Positions 5,374 to 7,090 of a stretch of 7,090 nucleotides of DNA are shown piece by piece; the first letter of the stretch is position 1; every line of letters begins with the position of its first letter. The position numbers were made by a program, and so were the translations under genes. The stretch is from contig PUNP01000231.1 in NCBI GenBank assembly GCA_003551785.1, positions 1-7,090 of the forward strand, read 5' to 3'. The DNA is from Candidatus Brocadiaceae bacterium. GTDB lineage: Bacteria > Planctomycetota > Brocadiia > SM23-32. The notes below the pieces were generated by a model, which had not been told where the DNA came from, ran no database searches, and saw only the letters and a list, made by a program, of their open reading frames with translations.

Positions 5374-5790
5374 ATGATACCATCCGGAAAAATCGCACAG
5401 GCGGTCAGTTCGGCGTTAAGAGAAGACCAGCGCGTTGCGCTCGGATATCTCTTTGGTTCCGCAGTGACCGACCACATGGGGCCGTTGAGTGACGTCGATG
5501 TGGCAGTCTTACCCTTAGAAGGCGTAGACAGTGTTTCGTTTCCCGGAGAGCTGATGGATAAGCTATGCCGGACCCTGCAAACGAATCAGGTTGATTTGAT
5601 TGATCTTTCTACGGCAAGTATCCCGTTGCGATACGGAATTATAAAAGATGGCCGGTTGCTGTTGAGCCGCGATGAGGCTCTCCGCCAGAGGTTTGAATCT
5701 CAAACAGTTATGCGGTACCTCGATATACAACCTATGCGTAAGAGATGTTTCCGGATGTCGCGTGAAAAAATCCTGGAGAGAGGTAAATGA
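5374..5790 (+). CDS. mntA: MNT-domain nucleotidyltransferase antitoxin (MntA-like)
   Basis: MntA-type minimal nucleotidyltransferases neutralise the HEPN toxin by attaching AMP to a tyrosine next to its RNase site. The protein has 138 residues, normal for the family. The signature GSx10DxD is intact: Gly28-Ser29 and Asp40-Val-Asp42 in GSAVTDHMGPLSDVDV, with a third acidic residue likely Asp74 in VDLIDL. The metal- and ATP-binding residues are therefore present, so it is predicted to be active. The C-terminus is basic (RKRCFRMSREK). The ATG at 5374 is the only in-frame start before the motif, because a stop lies at 5356-5358 and no GTG or TTG intervenes. It has no visible Shine-Dalgarno sequence. 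The gene overlaps hepT by four bases (ATGA), which indicates translational coupling. The MNT fold is secure; the antitoxin role is inferred from the partner gene. Confidence 0.9.
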   Translation: MIPSGKIAQAVSSALREDQRVALGYLFGSAVTDHMGPLSDVDVAVLPLEGVDSVSFPGELMDKLCRTLQTNQVDLIDLSTASIPLRYGIIKDGRLLLSRDEALRQRFESQTVMRYLDIQPMRKRCFRMSREKILERGK

Positions 5791-6227
5791 TCGCTGATCA
5801 AAATGTTGTAGAGGATAACATATCACACGTCAGGAGATACCTGCGTGATCTGCGAACCTTTTCGCTGATTGACCGCAGAGGTTTCAAACATAATGTGGAA
5901 CGTCAATACGCGGTTCTGCACGCTTTGCAGCTTGCCATAGAGGCAAGTATAGATATCGCCACTCATATCTGTTCGGCCGATTCTCTGGGAACTCCGACGA
6001 GCTATGCAGAGGCTTTCGATTTACTTGAAGAAGCTGGAGTCATTGGAGAAGAATTGGCCGACAAACTTCGCTCTATGGCCCGATTCCGCAACCGTATTGT
6101 GCATTTGTATGCCGAGGTGGCTGAGGATGTGGTTTACGATATCCTCCAGAATCACCTGGGAGATTTTGAAGCTTATCTCCATGCCATCGGGCGATATCTG
6201 GAAGCGTTAGAGGATGATGGTGAGTGA
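5787..6227 (+). CDS. hepT: HEPN-domain RNase toxin (HepT-like, DUF86)
   Basis: HepT proteins are all-helical HEPN RNases that cleave RNA, in studied cases tRNA, and cause growth arrest when not modified by MntA. The 146-residue length and helical pattern fit. The family RX4HXY motif is exact: Arg101, His106 and Tyr108 in RFRNRIVHLYAE. Arg and His form the nuclease site, and Tyr108 is the expected AMP acceptor for the upstream MntA-like enzyme, as shown for the Shewanella and Aphanizomenon pairs. Other family features are YAVLHALQLAIEASIDIATHI (40-60) and LLEEAGVI. The start overlaps the mntA stop as ATGA, with purine-rich GGAGAGAGG at 5775-5783 as ribosome site. Nothing appears degraded, so an active toxin is likely. 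Downstream it converges with the GH28 gene. It has no strong terminator of its own in the forward direction. Confidence 0.92.
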   Translation: MIADQNVVEDNISHVRRYLRDLRTFSLIDRRGFKHNVERQYAVLHALQLAIEASIDIATHICSADSLGTPTSYAEAFDLLEEAGVIGEELADKLRSMARFRNRIVHLYAEVAEDVVYDILQNHLGDFEAYLHAIGRYLEALEDDGE

Positions 6228-6262
6228 TTTCCTTACCGCCGATACAGCACTGGTGAATCGTG

Positions 6263-6287
6263 AAAAAAAAACGGGTTAAACCCGTTT
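6263..6287 (-). terminator. Intrinsic terminator of the GH28 gene
   Basis: On the minus strand a 7-bp stem (AAACGGG/CCCGTTT, five-base loop) is followed by a T-run: the nine A residues at 6263-6271 on the + strand, three of which can join the stem. It begins about 20 bases after the GH28 stop. In the forward direction only TTT follows the stem, so termination of hepT here would be weak. Confidence 0.8.
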
Positions 6288-6306
6288 GCGAGCCCTCACA
6301 GAATAT

Positions 6307-7090
6307 TTAAACCCGTTTACAAATTTTCACATTGACCCCATTCATACTGATTCGGGTGACATTCGTGCAGGTCAACCCGTTCTCTTCTGCGTTCAAATCA
6401 ACGTTTTGCAGGGAAACCTGGCGTATTGGATGCCCGGGAATCCCATTCAAAACACCCGCTGTTCCCGCCGAAGCACATTCAACATCACGCAGGATCACCT
6501 TTTGGATATTGGGAACATGGGCTTTGCCATGATCGATATCAAGTTTTTCGCCGCCGTAATGCAGTGTTATAATAACAGCTTCGCACCGAATATCGTTCAT
6601 TGCGATACGTTCAGCATGAATGTTTTCAATGAAACCACCACGCCCTGGCCGTGTTTTTAAGCGTATTCCACGGTCCGTCCCCACGAACGAGCAATCTTCC
6701 GCCATAACGTTCCGCACTCCCCCCGACATCTCACTGCCGATTACAAATCCGCCATGAGCGTGTTTGACCGTGCAGCGACGGATCAGCACATTTTCACAGG
6801 GACGAGCCAGTTCGCGTCCGTCGGCATCGCGTCCCGATTTCAGACAGATACCGTCATCGCCGGTATCGACATGGCAGTCCTCAATCAGAACATTGCGGCA
6901 CGAATCAGGGTCTATACCATCGGTATTGGCCGCATGGGAAGGATTTATAACCTTCACCCCACGGCATAGGAGGTTTTCGCAGCAGACCGGATGAATGGTC
7001 CATGAGGGGCTGTTGCGGAATGTCACGCCGTCGATCAGCACATTACGGCATTCAATGGCTTGGAAAAACGGCGGCCGCACACCGGCTTCG
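6307..7090 (-). CDS. Glycoside hydrolase family 28 polygalacturonase-like enzyme, C-terminal part (runs off right edge)
   Basis: GH28 enzymes hydrolyse galacturonan bonds in pectin by an inverting mechanism on a right-handed parallel beta-helix. About 261 C-terminal residues are visible. The reading frame is open to the window edge (Glu-Ala-Gly precede the GTG codon at 7078-7080), and full bacterial members are around 400-500 residues, so that GTG is not the true start. Counting from it, NTDGIDPDS is at 52-60 with catalytic Asp54, GDDGICLKSG at 74-83 with Asp75 and Asp76, HAHGGFVIGSE at 107-117 with the conserved His109, and RGIRLK at 137-142 as the substrate-binding R-x-K motif. All catalytic positions are present. 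Repeated NVLI and GVRNV strands show the beta-helix coils. The wide spacing (SGRDADGRE) resembles bacterial exo-acting or rhamnogalacturonan types; exact specificity is uncertain. A signal peptide is expected upstream of the window. The gene ends in a strong terminator. Confidence 0.93.
   Translation of the reverse strand, partial: EAGVRPPFFQAIECRNVLIDGVTFRNSPSWTIHPVCCENLLCRGVKVINPSHAANTDGIDPDSCRNVLIEDCHVDTGDDGICLKSGRDADGRELARPCENVLIRRCTVKHAHGGFVIGSEMSGGVRNVMAEDCSFVGTDRGIRLKTRPGRGGFIENIHAERIAMNDIRCEAVIITLHYGGEKLDIDHGKAHVPNIQKVILRDVECASAGTAGVLNGIPGHPIRQVSLQNVDLNAEENGLTCTNVTRISMNGVNVKICKRV

Noticed and set aside
5241..5477. 78-codon minus-strand frame opposite the mntA leader
   Set aside because: Its front half is antisense to mntA, and the rest has no recognised domain or upstream signal.
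5289..5492. 67-codon frame overlapping the mntA start
   Set aside because: Composition is not protein-like, it overlaps the secure mntA frame, and no domain is recognised.
6286..7080. Plus-strand frames opposite the GH28 gene
   Set aside because: The minus strand carries all GH28 catalytic motifs in one frame; the plus frames are antisense shadows.

Overview
This is a mosaic stretch of bacterial chromosome with no rRNA, tRNA or CRISPR array. The visible genes are a partial type II secretion/type IV pilus inner-membrane protein (PilC/GspF), a 2-hydroxyacid dehydrogenase, a repeat-built beta-propeller protein split by a frameshift, an HUH (Y1) transposase, a two-gene MNT/HEPN toxin-antitoxin pair, and a partial GH28 pectin-degrading enzyme. 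The host is probably a Gram-negative, plant-polysaccharide-degrading environmental bacterium. A PVC-type lineage (Lentisphaerota, Kiritimatiellota or Verrucomicrobiota) would fit the GH28 type, the Lys/Ala/Gly linker in PilC, the Y1 transposase and the GGCATCTTGCC-type hairpins. That assignment rests on remembered patterns, not a search.

Layout. 1-662 (-): N-terminal half of pilC/gspF, driven by a perfect-consensus sigma70 promoter at 826-854. 663-1400: 738 bases with no convincing gene but with several repeats: a 15-bp perfect hairpin, a 16-bp palindrome, and a hairpin cluster enclosed by 20-bp inverted arms. 1401-2345 (+): CtBP-like D-2-hydroxyacid dehydrogenase. 2430-2703: a MITE-like element with 29-bp perfect terminal inverted repeats. 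2770-4022 (+): exported seven-blade FG-GAP-type propeller, interrupted near 3117 by an apparent one-base loss. 4133-4915 (-): REP-associated-type tyrosine transposase, flanked at 4066-4080 and 5032-5046 by matching inverted repeats that may be the ends of its element. 5374-6227 (+): mntA-hepT pair with its own promoter and an operator-like palindrome over the expected start site. 6263-6287: strong intrinsic terminator for the leftward GH28 gene, which occupies 6307-7090 and runs off the right edge.

Apart from the toxin-antitoxin pair, neighbouring genes are not functionally linked. The dominant theme is small non-autonomous or self-contained repeat elements inserted between unrelated transcription units. 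The best candidates for novelty are the MITE, the hairpin cluster and the transposase element ends, not a new multigene pathway. No undescribed multigene system was found.
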